Notes: generated from the letters alone by a model not told the origin. DNA of 64,000 nt from Algorimicrobium algoritergicola (GCF_008086165.1 NZ_VSKL01000002.1:496001-560000), one strand, 5' to 3'. Positions 18,501-28,093 are shown, counted from the first letter of the stretch. Translations and numbers: made by a program.

Positions 18501-19035
18501 GATTACCTTCTCCAAAACCAAAATCTACAGAGGCATAATTTGAAAAGCGATGTAAAACGGTTCTTTGATTACTATTAACATTATGAGAAACAAATGTATT
18601 ACCATCTGTTCCGTACATAATGTTTGGTTGTGTGTGACTCCAACGTCCATAACTAGGAATATCACTCCAATACAAAAACTCGTATGTTTCTGCATCTAAA
18701 ATAGCAGCAGGATAGCCCGCCATTTTTATTAATGTTTCATCGCTATTCCAAGTTTGATCACGACTATAGTTATGCCTTAATCGTTGTCCTGTAACATTAA
18801 ATATATTTCTATCAGAAATTCTTGTAACCGAACTTCCAGAAAGTGATTCCGTAAACGTTTCTAAATATCCAGGAAGCGATATTCCGGGTTGCTGATACGT
18901 TTCGTAATTAACATTTGGTAATTGTACTTGGTCAGGATAAGACTGACCAGTCATTTTATTTGGGGTAAAAAATAAAAGTAACATGCTTATGGAAATTCCT
19001 TTTAAAAGAAATTTCCCTCTAATTTTTTTCTTCAT
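15568..19035 (-). CDS. Secreted T9SS protein with nine Ig-like repeats
   Basis: A 1155-residue secreted protein. Residues 1-30 are a signal peptide. Residues about 31-420 form a beta-rich domain, possibly a propeller, with several W/G-rich strands and a paired cysteine in EQCCPN. Residues about 424-1062 hold nine repeats of about 71 residues, each with a WSTGETTQ-like core and TTTYTV strand. Residues about 1076-1155 are a type A T9SS sorting domain (FPNPATSEINV ... IYDMLGRLIQ ... KIVLN). It is probably exported by T9SS and kept on or released from the cell surface. PorX is encoded nearby. The ligand or substrate is unknown. Confidence 0.9.
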   Translation of the reverse strand: MKKKIRGKFLLKGISISMLLLFFTPNKMTGQSYPDQVQLPNVNYETYQQPGISLPGYLETFTESLSGSSVTRISDRNIFNVTGQRLRHNYSRDQTWNSDETLIKMAGYPAAILDAETYEFLYWSDIPSYGRWSHTQPNIMYGTDGNTFVSHNVNSNQRTVLHRFSNYASVDFGFGEGNQDKFDRYVGLIGKNGNNSTLIVYDIQNNVVTGTKDIGSNGNELDWFSVSQLGGFAVAQYKDNGTGATAGIKSYNINMTNEQHIYHNTEHGDLGVDAYGNEVIVEYGGESEWNSNFSLYMARLDGQGVTKLFPYINGKGIWGGHISTQNVDRPGWAYISEQCCPNNPVAPAEIFAIKLDGSGTIERYGKHNAAPSSYLHETQVVPNRNGTKMIFASNWNDSAVMSQSGSPSFVLEYPQVSQGMTVNAGNDVSVCEGQSTNLTAYGTGGTNFTWSTGETTQNIEVTPSQTTTYTVTLTDNSGNSVTDEVVVTVKSLPVANAGEDVTINEGESVTLTATGGDTFLWNTSETSASITVNPTVTTTYTVQVIRQGCSSEDTVVVSVTPTPITADAGDDTTICEGESVTLTASGGSDYEWSTGETSQSITVNPTTTTNYTVTVSNGQTSASDSVLVTVNPLPTANAGSDITITDGESTTLTATGGTLYVWSTGETTSSILVSPTQTTTYSVQVTENNCSSEAIVTVTVEGTGPTVTADAGEDVTICENASTTLTASGGTSYEWSTGETTQSIEVTPSTTTTYTVLVSDGNSSDSDTVLVTVNPLPSASAGYDITITAGASTTLNASGGTEFLWSTGATSQNLTVWPTETTTYSVTVTENNCSSQDSVTVFVMPEEPVVEANAGDDVTICENATTTLSASGGSIYEWSTGETTQSITVNPVTTTTYTVHVSEGNVTDSDTVQVTVSPLPNVVTSDDPTIEYGQYTTLSASGGTDYIWSTGETTQQISVSPTYTSIYTVTVSNNGCARTENIQVNVVDLVSADAGEDVEICADGDDNTSATLRATGGLYYQWSTGETTQSITVSPEESTEYEVMVSNGFNYETDRVNVYVNPCLSTVEPEVVNTEMLVFPNPATSEINVKVSGFDNDTKINIYDMLGRLIQTNSIGTTSHGAVTKKINVSNLPRGMVLVTLNQNGKVHTKKIVLN

Positions 19036-19429
19036 TTGAGGCGATTTGCTATTAATCTGCGTAAAACTATGTATTCAACTTATAACCAAAACAACTTCTT
19101 CCTAAATATTCGATGAAATACAATATTTTTGTCAGAAATACACTACTCAAAATGCATTTTGTAGTACTTTTTGTACTTTTTGTCGATAAAATTTCGGGTA
19201 GATTGTTCTGGCAAGAAATGGAATGACGACAAATATACGTTTGTTAAAGAGATTTAGATGTTTTTCTTTATTACTAGATATCAACATGTTATCAACAAAC
19301 AAAAATAAACGCGCCATTACTCAAGTATTGTTATTCATATCTAAAATCGGTCGTTAATCTAATTAATGTCTTACAGCAACATAAAGACTAAAAAAATATA
19401 TACTTTTATTGCGCTATTAATAAATATAT
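19036..19429. other. Divergent intergenic region with palindrome and tandem repeat
   Basis: A 394-base gap without a gene between the T9SS repeat protein and the polysaccharide locus. It contains a near-perfect palindrome around CAAAATGCATTTTG at 19148-19161 (arms extend to 19142-19165), immediately followed by two tandem GTACTTTTT copies (19164-19181), and a minus-strand TATATTTG at 19230-19237 that could be the -7 element of the T9SS gene. No clear promoter for the capsule locus was recognised. Confidence 0.55.
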
Positions 19430-20563
19430 ATGTCCAATCTTCATTCTGAAGGTCAGTTTTCGGTTACAAATAAACCGAAAATAGCCTTTATAATAACCAG
19501 TTTAACCTCAGGTGGTGCCGAACGCGTTTTAAGCACGCTTTCAAATTCCTTTGTTGCTGATTATCAAGTAACCATAATCACTTTATATAATGTGATGCCA
19601 TTTTATGAATTGGATAGTCGTATTAAACGCATTTCTTGCAAGGAGTCTTACAATAAAAATATGCGTTTTATAGATTCACTTACCAACAACATCTATATGA
19701 TTGGTAGTTTATATCGCATTTTAAAAAAGGAACAGATTTCAGTTGCTATAGGTTTTATGACCACAACTAATATTTATACCATAATTGCGAGTAAACTTGC
19801 GAGAATCCCATGTTTAATTAGTGAACGCACGCATCCAGATTATGATCCCTTATCCGACTTTTGGATAAAAATTAGAAAAAAAACATATCCATATTGCACA
19901 AAACTGATTGTTCAAACGGCTGGTATTAAATCCTACTTTACCAAATTTTTAAATCCGGATAAATTGGCCATTATTAAAAACCCGTTGGCAGACAGCTTAA
20001 TAGCATTTAGAGATGAATCCTTAAAAAAAGAAAACATAATTTTAAGCGTTGGCAGACTCGATCCTGTTAAAAATCAACGCTTACTGATTGAAGCTTTTTC
20101 AGAAATGGAAATAGATAATTGGAAAATTCAAATTGTAGGCGAAGGTGAATTACGTTCTGAATTGCAAGCTCTCATTAATGACTTAAATTTGGAGGATTCT
20201 GTAGAATTAATCGGCAGCGTGGATTGTGTCCATGACTATTATAATAAAGCACGAATTTTTGCTTTCACATCTAATTTTGAAGGTTTTCCAAACGCATTAA
20301 TAGAAGCTATGGCTTTTGGCTTACCTTGCATTTCCACTAATTGCCCTTCAGGACCTAATGAAGTTATTGATGATGGCGAAAATGGATTTTTGATTCCTGT
20401 AGGTGATAAAAACATGCTGAAACTCAAATTGGAGGTATTAATATCTCAACCTGAATTAGGAGAACGATTTGGGGCTTCTGCTAAAGCAAGCACTGCAAAA
20501 TTTGAAACAAAACATATTTCGGAACAATGGAAACATTTAATAACGGAAGCATTACAACGTTAA
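19430..20563 (+). CDS. GT4-family glycosyltransferase
   Basis: A 377-residue GT-B glycosyltransferase of family 4. N-terminal: the ITSLTSGGAERVLSTL glycine loop; C-terminal: SVGRLDPVKNQ and the nucleotide-sugar binding FEGFPNALIEAMAFGLP, with E-x7-E-type spacing. It would transfer a sugar, retaining the anomeric configuration, to the growing lipid-linked repeat unit on the cytoplasmic side. It is the first gene of the locus. Donor and acceptor cannot be deduced. Stop and next start are separated by a single base, so translation with the GT2 gene is coupled. Confidence 0.9.
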   Translation: MSNLHSEGQFSVTNKPKIAFIITSLTSGGAERVLSTLSNSFVADYQVTIITLYNVMPFYELDSRIKRISCKESYNKNMRFIDSLTNNIYMIGSLYRILKKEQISVAIGFMTTTNIYTIIASKLARIPCLISERTHPDYDPLSDFWIKIRKKTYPYCTKLIVQTAGIKSYFTKFLNPDKLAIIKNPLADSLIAFRDESLKKENIILSVGRLDPVKNQRLLIEAFSEMEIDNWKIQIVGEGELRSELQALINDLNLEDSVELIGSVDCVHDYYNKARIFAFTSNFEGFPNALIEAMAFGLPCISTNCPSGPNEVIDDGENGFLIPVGDKNMLKLKLEVLISQPELGERFGASAKASTAKFETKHISEQWKHLITEALQR

Positions 20564-20564
20564 T

Positions 20565-21521
20565 ATGAATTTACAAACACTACTGCCATCCTACTCCGAA
20601 CAACCTAAAGGCAATTACGCCTATCGCTTTACCATATTTACACCTGTTTATAACAGAGCGAATACTTTAAAACGTGTATTTGAATCACTAGAAAATCAAA
20701 CATTCAAAGATTTTGAACTGGTAATTATTAATGACGGTTCTACTGATAACTCGCATGAGACTATTGAAACCCTTTTAAAAACAGCAACGTTTCCAGTTAA
20801 TTATGTTAATAACGCTATAAACAAACATAAAATGGCCTGCTTTTTTCAGGCTATCAATTTAGCTCAAGGTGAGTTTATATTACCATTCGATTCTGATGAT
20901 GCTTGTGTTCCAGAAGCTTTAGAATTACTAAATAAAGAATACGAAGAAATTCCAGCCGATTTAAAACCGAGAATAAGTGGTGTAACATGTTTATGCGAAG
21001 ATCAAAACGGAAATTTAGTTGGTAAAGCTTTTGAAAAGCAACCCTATTATAGCAATACGTTTATGTCTCAACGCGAACATTTAGAAGCCACTGAAAAATG
21101 GGGGTTTACAAAAACAGATGTTTTAAAAAGTATTCATATTAATGAAGCTATTTTCGCCAAAGGTTATATTCCAGAAGGCATTATTTGGGAATTACTTGCT
21201 AATCAAGGATTTAAAACCAAATATGTGAATCATATTTTACGTATTTACTATCTAGATACGGAAAATGCCATTTCTATTCAGAATCATAAAAAAGATGCGT
21301 TTGGTATGGCTATCTATTCCTTATGTATTTTAAACTGGTTTTATTCGGATTATTTCATGAAGTATCCCACACTATTTATAAAACGAATTTTGACACTTTT
21401 AAGAGCTGCCATTTTTTTAGACCTCAGTTTGAAATCCTATACAAATGCTATAAACTCAACGCTTTTGAAAACACTATTTATTTTAGGATGGCCATTTAAA
21501 AAACTCTTAAAAAACACCTAG
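20565..21521 (+). CDS. GT2-family glycosyltransferase
   Basis: A 318-residue GT-A glycosyltransferase of family 2. The N-terminal FTPVYNRANTLKRVFESL and the metal-binding DSDDA (DxD) motif, preceded by IINDGSTDNS, are typical of inverting family 2 enzymes. The C-terminal third is predicted helical and could contact the membrane. It probably adds a sugar to the lipid-linked repeat unit. It sits between the GT4 gene and the flippase gene. Substrate unknown. Confidence 0.9.
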   Translation: MNLQTLLPSYSEQPKGNYAYRFTIFTPVYNRANTLKRVFESLENQTFKDFELVIINDGSTDNSHETIETLLKTATFPVNYVNNAINKHKMACFFQAINLAQGEFILPFDSDDACVPEALELLNKEYEEIPADLKPRISGVTCLCEDQNGNLVGKAFEKQPYYSNTFMSQREHLEATEKWGFTKTDVLKSIHINEAIFAKGYIPEGIIWELLANQGFKTKYVNHILRIYYLDTENAISIQNHKKDAFGMAIYSLCILNWFYSDYFMKYPTLFIKRILTLLRAAIFLDLSLKSYTNAINSTLLKTLFILGWPFKKLLKNT

Positions 21522-21526
21522 TCATT

Positions 21527-22867
21527 GTGAAAATAACAACCTTAATCAAAACCTTATTTTATAAGGTAAAAAACAACCCGACTGCTATCAATATTATTAT
21601 TGTTGGAGCCATTACGGTATTGGTTAAGTTTTTTGGTTTTTACAAGGAAGTTATAATAGCCGGTGAATTTGGACTGTCGGAATTACTAGACACCTTTTTA
21701 ATAGCCCTATTACTTCCTGGATTTATTAATGAGGTTTTCTTAAGTGCTTTCAACTCGGTCTTTATTCCTAATTATATAGCAGAAGAAAAAACAAATAAAA
21801 ATATTGGCGCTTTTCAGTCTACGAGTTTTATGGTTACCATATTGACTTCATTAGTCTTTATGGGAATTGCCTATTTGTTTACCGATGTCCTTTTAGAACT
21901 CTTTTTCGCTGGACATACGTCTAGTTATTATGAATTAATTATTCTGCAATTCCATTATTTATTACCCTGTATTCTTATTTGGGGATTAACATCTTTAATT
22001 AGTGGATTACTCAATATATATGGTGAATTCACGTATTCGTCCCTCTACCCGATTATAACATCTCTTGCTATGATTGTTTGTGTCGTTTTTTATCGTGAAG
22101 ATTTAGGGACTGCCGTTCTAGCTATCGGTATGCTAATCGGGAGTGTGTTGCAACTTGTATTTCTGACACTTATTGCTTTGCAAAAACGAATTTTAAAATT
22201 TGCCATACCTGATTTTAAAAGCTCCAATGCTGTTTTAATGTTTAAACAAGTGCCAGCAAAAGTTTCATCAGGATTTTTAACAGGATTAATTCCTGTTACG
22301 GATTTATATTTTGCAGCGCAACTGGTGGTCGGCTCAATTACCGCTTTAAGCTATGGGATGAAAATACCAGCATTTTTCACAACCATTTTTATCATTGCTT
22401 TAGGAAATGTGTTATTACCTTACTTTTCAAAGTTGACAATTGATGACCCTGAAAAATCCTTTAAAACGCTATATCTGCTAAATAAATGGATTTTCGTAGT
22501 TATTATGAGTGTCATGGTTGTTGCAAGCATATTTTCATCTGAAATTATTGCACTTCTGTTTGAAAGAGATAGTTTTACAGCTGATGATACCGCTATCGTT
22601 TCCCAAATTCAAATTATATACTTAATAGGTGTCCCATTTATTATCTGTGGTAATTTATTTGTGAAATTTCTTACCAGTATTAACAAAAATGCATTTATGG
22701 CTTATGTCTCGCTAGGTAGCATGCTATTAAATATTATATTAGATTTTATTTTAATGAATTGGATTGGTCTAATTGGCATTGCCCTTTGTACGACCATCAT
22801 TCAAATTATAAAAATATTTGTTTTCTATAATTATACCAACAAGCAAAAAAAAATCTTAATAAAGTAA
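21527..22867 (+). CDS. MurJ-family lipid-linked oligosaccharide flippase
   Basis: A 446-residue integral membrane protein with about 12-14 transmembrane segments. The opening KFFGFYKEVIIAGEFG followed by LDTFLIALLLPGF and AFNSVFIPNY is the signature region of MurJ/MviN. It starts with GTG at 21527. In this setting it probably flips the lipid-linked polysaccharide repeat unit rather than lipid II; a second, housekeeping MurJ would be expected elsewhere. It takes the place usually held by a PST-family Wzx in Wzy-dependent loci. Confidence 0.82.
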   Translation: MKITTLIKTLFYKVKNNPTAINIIIVGAITVLVKFFGFYKEVIIAGEFGLSELLDTFLIALLLPGFINEVFLSAFNSVFIPNYIAEEKTNKNIGAFQSTSFMVTILTSLVFMGIAYLFTDVLLELFFAGHTSSYYELIILQFHYLLPCILIWGLTSLISGLLNIYGEFTYSSLYPIITSLAMIVCVVFYREDLGTAVLAIGMLIGSVLQLVFLTLIALQKRILKFAIPDFKSSNAVLMFKQVPAKVSSGFLTGLIPVTDLYFAAQLVVGSITALSYGMKIPAFFTTIFIIALGNVLLPYFSKLTIDDPEKSFKTLYLLNKWIFVVIMSVMVVASIFSSEIIALLFERDSFTADDTAIVSQIQIIYLIGVPFIICGNLFVKFLTSINKNAFMAYVSLGSMLLNIILDFILMNWIGLIGIALCTTIIQIIKIFVFYNYTNKQKKILIK

Positions 22868-22876
22868 GGTGAATTC

Positions 22877-23992
22877 ATGAAACTATTAAAATACGTAGCG
22901 CTAATTCTAATACTCCTAAATGTTCCCACATTTAGTTTGGAGTATCTTGGTGCAGGTATGGGTTCTATTACTAATTTGCTATTAACTATTTCTGTAATTA
23001 TATATTTCTTTATTGCGAAAAAATCTAAACCACTTTGGCCCTTTATTGTTTTAGGGATTTGCTTTTTTACATTTTCAGGACTCCAATATACAGGTGTTAC
23101 GGAATTGTTTATAAAAGAAGCTATTCGTTATTTTATATTTATAGTGTGCGTAAATGAAATTACTAAAGATACAACGGATAAAGAACTGCTTATTTTTCTT
23201 GTAATTGGCGCTTTAAGTATTGCCGTAAACGCATTAGTGTTTCCGGATATTTTTGGCAGATATGGTGGGTTTTATCTAAACCCTAATAAAGCTGGTTTTA
23301 TCTGCTTATTTGCTTTTGCGCTAACCTATATCATTCCAAATTACAAGCTTAAATTATCGGTGCAATTTGTGCTAATATTATGTGGTATTTTCACACTATC
23401 TAGGTCGTTTATTATGTTTTTAGTAATTATTAATGTGATATCCGTTTTTGCGAATAAAAAAAATATACAAACCTTCGCTGTTGGCGCCGTTGCTTTGGTT
23501 ATTATTTTTGCAGCTTCTTCAGCCCTTCAACTAAATAAAGCGCGGTTTTCAGCTTTACACAGTTTATTCGGCGATAGCGAAAATGTACAAACACAAACCA
23601 TAACGGAAGGTTCCAGAAATGAAACTTGGTCGTTTTTCTCGGATCTAATAACCAACAATATCGTTACAGGTGCTGGTTACAAGTCCATGAGAGGTGAATC
23701 CAGTTTAGTAGCTGTGGAATATGGTGTTCACAATACTTTCCTAATGGTGTTGGGTGAAGCTGGTATTTTAGCATTTTTACTAATTATTATTATTTATTTG
23801 GCCATAACCATACGAAGTCTTCGGTTTTTTCGCGTGCATCAAGAATACACCTATTTAGCCGTTGCAATCATTGGATACTTAATGGTAGCTCATAACTTTT
23901 TTGAAAAATACGATGTGCTTTTTGTTTCCATTTGGCTATATCATAGAGTAAATCAACAATTGCCTTTAGAGGCTGAAATTAAAGCAAATTAA
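22877..23992 (+). CDS. Wzy-like O-antigen polymerase / ligase
   Basis: A 371-residue protein with about 10-11 transmembrane segments and a larger periplasmic loop around residues 220-290 (SGSRNET-type segment EGSRNETW and YGVHNTFLMVLGEAG), the pattern of the O-antigen ligase/polymerase (Wzy_C) family. It would polymerise flipped repeat units on the periplasmic side. No other polymerase candidate occurs in the locus. The family is variable, so ligase activity cannot be excluded. Confidence 0.82.
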   Translation: MKLLKYVALILILLNVPTFSLEYLGAGMGSITNLLLTISVIIYFFIAKKSKPLWPFIVLGICFFTFSGLQYTGVTELFIKEAIRYFIFIVCVNEITKDTTDKELLIFLVIGALSIAVNALVFPDIFGRYGGFYLNPNKAGFICLFAFALTYIIPNYKLKLSVQFVLILCGIFTLSRSFIMFLVIINVISVFANKKNIQTFAVGAVALVIIFAASSALQLNKARFSALHSLFGDSENVQTQTITEGSRNETWSFFSDLITNNIVTGAGYKSMRGESSLVAVEYGVHNTFLMVLGEAGILAFLLIIIIYLAITIRSLRFFRVHQEYTYLAVAIIGYLMVAHNFFEKYDVLFVSIWLYHRVNQQLPLEAEIKAN

Positions 23993-23994
23993 TT

Positions 23995-25845
23995 ATGTGT
24001 GGAATTTACGGATCAACTATAGAATACTCTAAAAAACAGGTTCAAGACAAGTTGGAACGCGCAAAATTTAGAGGTCCCGATAAATTAGATTTTAAATTTT
24101 TTGGAGACGTATCCAAACCAGTAATCTTTGGACATAACCGCTTGGCTATTATAGATATTGACGAGCGCTCCAACCAACCGTTTACCTATAACAATACCAT
24201 TCATATTGTTTTTAATGGTGAGGTTTACAATTTTAAAGTGCTAAAAAAACAGTTAGAAGCAAAAGGCTATAAATTCAACACAACCAGTGATACGGAAGTA
24301 ATTTGTGCAGCGTATTTAGAATATGGCGAAGATTGCGTAGATTATCTTGGTGGTATGTTTGCCTTTGTTATCTATGATGAAACGAAACAAAAACTTTTTG
24401 GCGCCCGGGATCGTTTGGGTAAAAAACCATTTTACTATTACTTGAATGATAAGCAATTTGAATTTGCAAGTCAGCTTTCATCCATTCAAATGCATCATTC
24501 TAATTTAACAATTTCTAATAAAGCTATCAGTTACTATTTAGCTTGGGGAGCCGTTCCCGATCCGCATTCCATTTTTAATGAAATTAAAAAACTACAAGCT
24601 GGACATTGTTTTTCTTTAGATTTAACATCTTACGACTTTAAAGAACGAAAATATTGGGATATTGATACAGACGTTAAAAACCCGTATCAAGGTTCTTACA
24701 AAGATGCTATTACCGAATTAGATGGCTTGATAAGCAATGCCGTTTCCACACGTTTATTTGCCGATGTTCCTGTGGGTGTTTTCCTTTCAGGTGGTGTTGA
24801 TTCCTCGGTCGTTGCTGCTTTAGCTACAAAAACAACCGATAGTAAAGTGAAAACCTTTTCAGTAAAATTTAACGAGAAAGGTTTTGACGAAAGTGTTTAT
24901 GCCCAACAGGTAGCGGATCACTTACAAACAGATCATCATATTATAGAATGTAATTATAATGAAGGATTAGATCTCATTGATAATTTTACACATTTTTATG
25001 ATGAACCATTTGCTGATTCTTCAGCCATCCCATCCATGCTTTTAGCGAAGCATACACGTAAAAAAGTTACGGTTGCTTTATCTGGTGATGGTGGAGACGA
25101 AAGTTTCATAGGTTATGAACGCTACAAATGGATGAAACAGGTAAATCACTTATACAATTTGCCAAATTTTTTAAGGCATACGGTTGCAAAAACAGCTAGT
25201 TTAGCGCCTTATTATAAATTAAAAATGATTGGTAAAGGATTACAATATGACGATATCAATTCGCTATATATTGCATCGGTTACTGGTGTTAATATGTCTT
25301 GGTTGAAATCCGATTTTGATTATACCGATGTTCCCGAAAAGAAATACTTATTTCACAACACTAAAAATTTATATGAACGCCTAACCGATTTTGATATTAA
25401 AACCTACCTTAATTGGGATATTAATACCAAAGTAGATCGCGCCACCATGGCATATTCTCTGGAAGCACGTGCGCCACTTATGGATCACAGTATTGTGGAA
25501 TTTGCGCAGTCATTACCAACAGATTTTAAATACAATGGGAAAATTCAAAAGCGTATTTTAAAAGATGTGCTGTATCAATATGTTCCTGAAAAAATATTTG
25601 ACAGACCAAAAGCTGGTTTTACCATGCCATTTGCGGAATGGTTTAAACATGAACTGAAAGATTATGTATTATCAGAACTAGATATGGCCAGTTTGCGAGA
25701 AATCCCGAATATTGATGCTGATGAGGTCCATAAAATGATTCAACAACATATGAATGGAAGCTGGAATCGCTATCCTTTAATTTGGAAATTGCTCGTTTTA
25801 AAACAATGGCTTAAAACAAATGGAAAAGGATACACTATTAAATAA
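23995..25845 (+). CDS. asnB: Asparagine synthetase B-type amidotransferase (copy 1)
   Basis: A 616-residue class II amidotransferase. The N-terminal nucleophile is C2 (MCGIYG), the glutaminase domain spans about 2-200 with HNRLAIIDI and FNGEVYN, and the synthetase PP-loop is SGGVDSS at 265-271 with DEPFADSS and LSGDGGDE. In polysaccharide loci these enzymes probably amidate a uronic acid or other carboxyl group rather than free aspartate. The gene starts 2 bases after the Wzy stop. A second copy follows at 28097. Confidence 0.9.
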   Translation: MCGIYGSTIEYSKKQVQDKLERAKFRGPDKLDFKFFGDVSKPVIFGHNRLAIIDIDERSNQPFTYNNTIHIVFNGEVYNFKVLKKQLEAKGYKFNTTSDTEVICAAYLEYGEDCVDYLGGMFAFVIYDETKQKLFGARDRLGKKPFYYYLNDKQFEFASQLSSIQMHHSNLTISNKAISYYLAWGAVPDPHSIFNEIKKLQAGHCFSLDLTSYDFKERKYWDIDTDVKNPYQGSYKDAITELDGLISNAVSTRLFADVPVGVFLSGGVDSSVVAALATKTTDSKVKTFSVKFNEKGFDESVYAQQVADHLQTDHHIIECNYNEGLDLIDNFTHFYDEPFADSSAIPSMLLAKHTRKKVTVALSGDGGDESFIGYERYKWMKQVNHLYNLPNFLRHTVAKTASLAPYYKLKMIGKGLQYDDINSLYIASVTGVNMSWLKSDFDYTDVPEKKYLFHNTKNLYERLTDFDIKTYLNWDINTKVDRATMAYSLEARAPLMDHSIVEFAQSLPTDFKYNGKIQKRILKDVLYQYVPEKIFDRPKAGFTMPFAEWFKHELKDYVLSELDMASLREIPNIDADEVHKMIQQHMNGSWNRYPLIWKLLVLKQWLKTNGKGYTIK

Positions 25846-26943
25846 ATGAACAACTCTAAAACCAATATTATATTTGTCCTACCGTCATTAGCTGCTGGCG
25901 GCGCCGAACGTATCCTATCGTACGTGGCTCAAAACTTGGACGAAAACCAATTTAAAGTCACCTTACTTATTACAGGCTATGAAAAAGATACCGTGTACGA
26001 ACTAGAAAATTTAAACATCGTTTACTTAAACAAACCGCGTGTTTTAAAAGCTTTTGGAAGTTTGTTTCAATACTTCAGAAAACACAAACCAGATATTGTA
26101 GTTAGTTCCATTGTGCATTTGAATACTATGATTGCTTTTATGTCTCCTTATTTTAGAAAGACTAAATTTGTTTCTCGTGAGGCGAATGTATTAACCGTTT
26201 TAAATGAACATAATCCGTACACCAAGTCTGCTTTTCCCAAAGCTATGATTGTATTTGCATATAAGTTAGTAGACTGCATTATTTGTCAATCTAAAGACAT
26301 GCAAAAGGATATGATTGCAAATTATAATGTACCCGAATCAAAAACCGTTTTAATTAACAATCCCATTACTAAAGTATTTAAACTTAAAGCTACGGCTCGT
26401 GATACGTCAAAACCAATTAACTTTATCACGATTGGTCGTTTAAGCAAGGAGAAAGGTCATGAACGCATTATTAATGTGCTTTCACAATTAAATTTTCCAT
26501 TTCATTATACAATAATTGGTGCTGGTAATGAAAAAGATAGTATTTTTGAAATGCTTGATAATAAGGGTCTAACAAAAAACATAACGTATATTAGCTTCAC
26601 AAAAAATGTAGAAACCTATTTAGCTGAAAGCGATGTGTTCTTACAAGGATCCTTTGTGGAAGGATTTCCTAATGTACTAATAGAAAGCTGCGTTGTAGGT
26701 ACTCCTATTTTAGCTTTTAATGCACCTGGTGGATTGGATGAAATTATTGAGTCTGGTAAAAATGGTTTTGTAGCCGATACCAAGGGAGATTATTTAAACT
26801 ATTTAAACCAAATTCATGAAGCATTTCCTTTTAACCCTGAAACCGTTAGTAATGTGGTGATAAATAAATTTAGTAGCAATAAAATTATTAGTGAATACAC
26901 AAACTTGTTTTTAAAATTATCCCCTAAGAATCAGCATGTCTGA
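25846..26943 (+). CDS. GT4-family glycosyltransferase
   Basis: A 365-residue GT-B glycosyltransferase. It shows LPSLAAGGAERILSYV at the N-terminus, TIGRLSKEKGHERI, and GSFVEGFPNVLIESCVVGTP for donor binding. It starts directly after the asnB stop with no gap, and overlaps the next GT gene by 8 bases. It transfers an unidentified sugar during assembly of the repeat unit. It resembles the other GT4 enzymes of the locus, which probably arose by duplication and diverged. Confidence 0.9.
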   Translation: MNNSKTNIIFVLPSLAAGGAERILSYVAQNLDENQFKVTLLITGYEKDTVYELENLNIVYLNKPRVLKAFGSLFQYFRKHKPDIVVSSIVHLNTMIAFMSPYFRKTKFVSREANVLTVLNEHNPYTKSAFPKAMIVFAYKLVDCIICQSKDMQKDMIANYNVPESKTVLINNPITKVFKLKATARDTSKPINFITIGRLSKEKGHERIINVLSQLNFPFHYTIIGAGNEKDSIFEMLDNKGLTKNITYISFTKNVETYLAESDVFLQGSFVEGFPNVLIESCVVGTPILAFNAPGGLDEIIESGKNGFVADTKGDYLNYLNQIHEAFPFNPETVSNVVINKFSSNKIISEYTNLFLKLSPKNQHV

Positions 26944-28093
26944 AAAAAGAAAAATAGCATTATTTATTTCTGCCATAGGTTATGGTGGTGCCGAAAAAGT
27001 TGTTAGCTTATTATTATATGAGCTTCCTAAATATTACGATGTCACGTTAATTTTGTTATATAATGAAATTAAACTACCCATACCAGAAGATACGAAACTG
27101 GTGATTTTATCAAAACCTGATGAAACTTTTAAAACTTCCATATTTGGTCGAATTAAAGACAACATCAAATTCATATTTACATATCAAAAGGTTTTAAAAG
27201 AAGAGAAAATTGATGTGGTCGTTTCCTTTTTAGTTCGTCAAAATATTATGACCAGCATTGCGAAAATGTTTAACCCTAAACTAAAAACTATAATTAGCGA
27301 GCGTTGTTTTCCATCCATCATGTACAAAGATGATAAGTTAACTGCATTTTTAACCAAACTATTAATCCCCTACTTTTATAACAAAAACGACAAACTATTT
27401 TCAAATTCCATTTATATCAATGCGGATTTAAAAACAAATTACAGACTAAAAATAGACAGGTCCGTTATTTATAATCCCATACTAACTAAAACAGTTAAGC
27501 CTGAATTAGCTACCTACTCTGATTTTGAAGATATATTTAAAGTAGTCACAGTTGGACGCATGATTCCTGTGAAAAACCAAAAAAGCATTATTGAAGCTAT
27601 AAGTATGTTATCCAGTAATTTTTATATGGAAATTTATGGTGATGGCTATTTACACCAACAATTAGATGAATTATCAATAAAATTGAATCTTGCTGGACGC
27701 GTTCATTTTAATGGAAACGTAGATGATGTTAAATCATACATTGTAAAAGGACACTGTTTTGTATTATGCTCCTTAACCGAAGGATTCCCTAATGTGGTTT
27801 TGGAAGCCATGTCTGTAGGTTTGCCAGTAATTTGCACCAACTGCATGTCTGGTCCTTTGGAATTACTTAATAACAATGAAGATATTTCTATTTTAAAAGG
27901 ATCATTCGCTAAAGCTAAATATGGCATATTAGTAAATGTTGATGATGCTGTGGGGCTTTCTCAAGCCATTAAATATTTACAAAAAAACCCAGAAGCACGT
28001 CAAAAGTATAGCGATTTAAGTTTCGAACGCGCTAAAACTTATGATATCAAGAATATTGGAATTCATGTTAAAAACTTAATTGATAGTATTTAA
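26936..28093 (+). CDS. GT4-family glycosyltransferase
   Basis: A 385-residue GT-B glycosyltransferase with FISAIGYGGAEKVVSLL, VGRMIPVKNQKSI, and LTEGFPNVVLEAMSVGLP. It overlaps the upstream GT4 gene by 8 bases, indicating translational coupling. The central part is less conserved than in the two neighbours. Donor and acceptor unknown. Confidence 0.9.
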   Translation: MSEKRKIALFISAIGYGGAEKVVSLLLYELPKYYDVTLILLYNEIKLPIPEDTKLVILSKPDETFKTSIFGRIKDNIKFIFTYQKVLKEEKIDVVVSFLVRQNIMTSIAKMFNPKLKTIISERCFPSIMYKDDKLTAFLTKLLIPYFYNKNDKLFSNSIYINADLKTNYRLKIDRSVIYNPILTKTVKPELATYSDFEDIFKVVTVGRMIPVKNQKSIIEAISMLSSNFYMEIYGDGYLHQQLDELSIKLNLAGRVHFNGNVDDVKSYIVKGHCFVLCSLTEGFPNVVLEAMSVGLPVICTNCMSGPLELLNNNEDISILKGSFAKAKYGILVNVDDAVGLSQAIKYLQKNPEARQKYSDLSFERAKTYDIKNIGIHVKNLIDSI

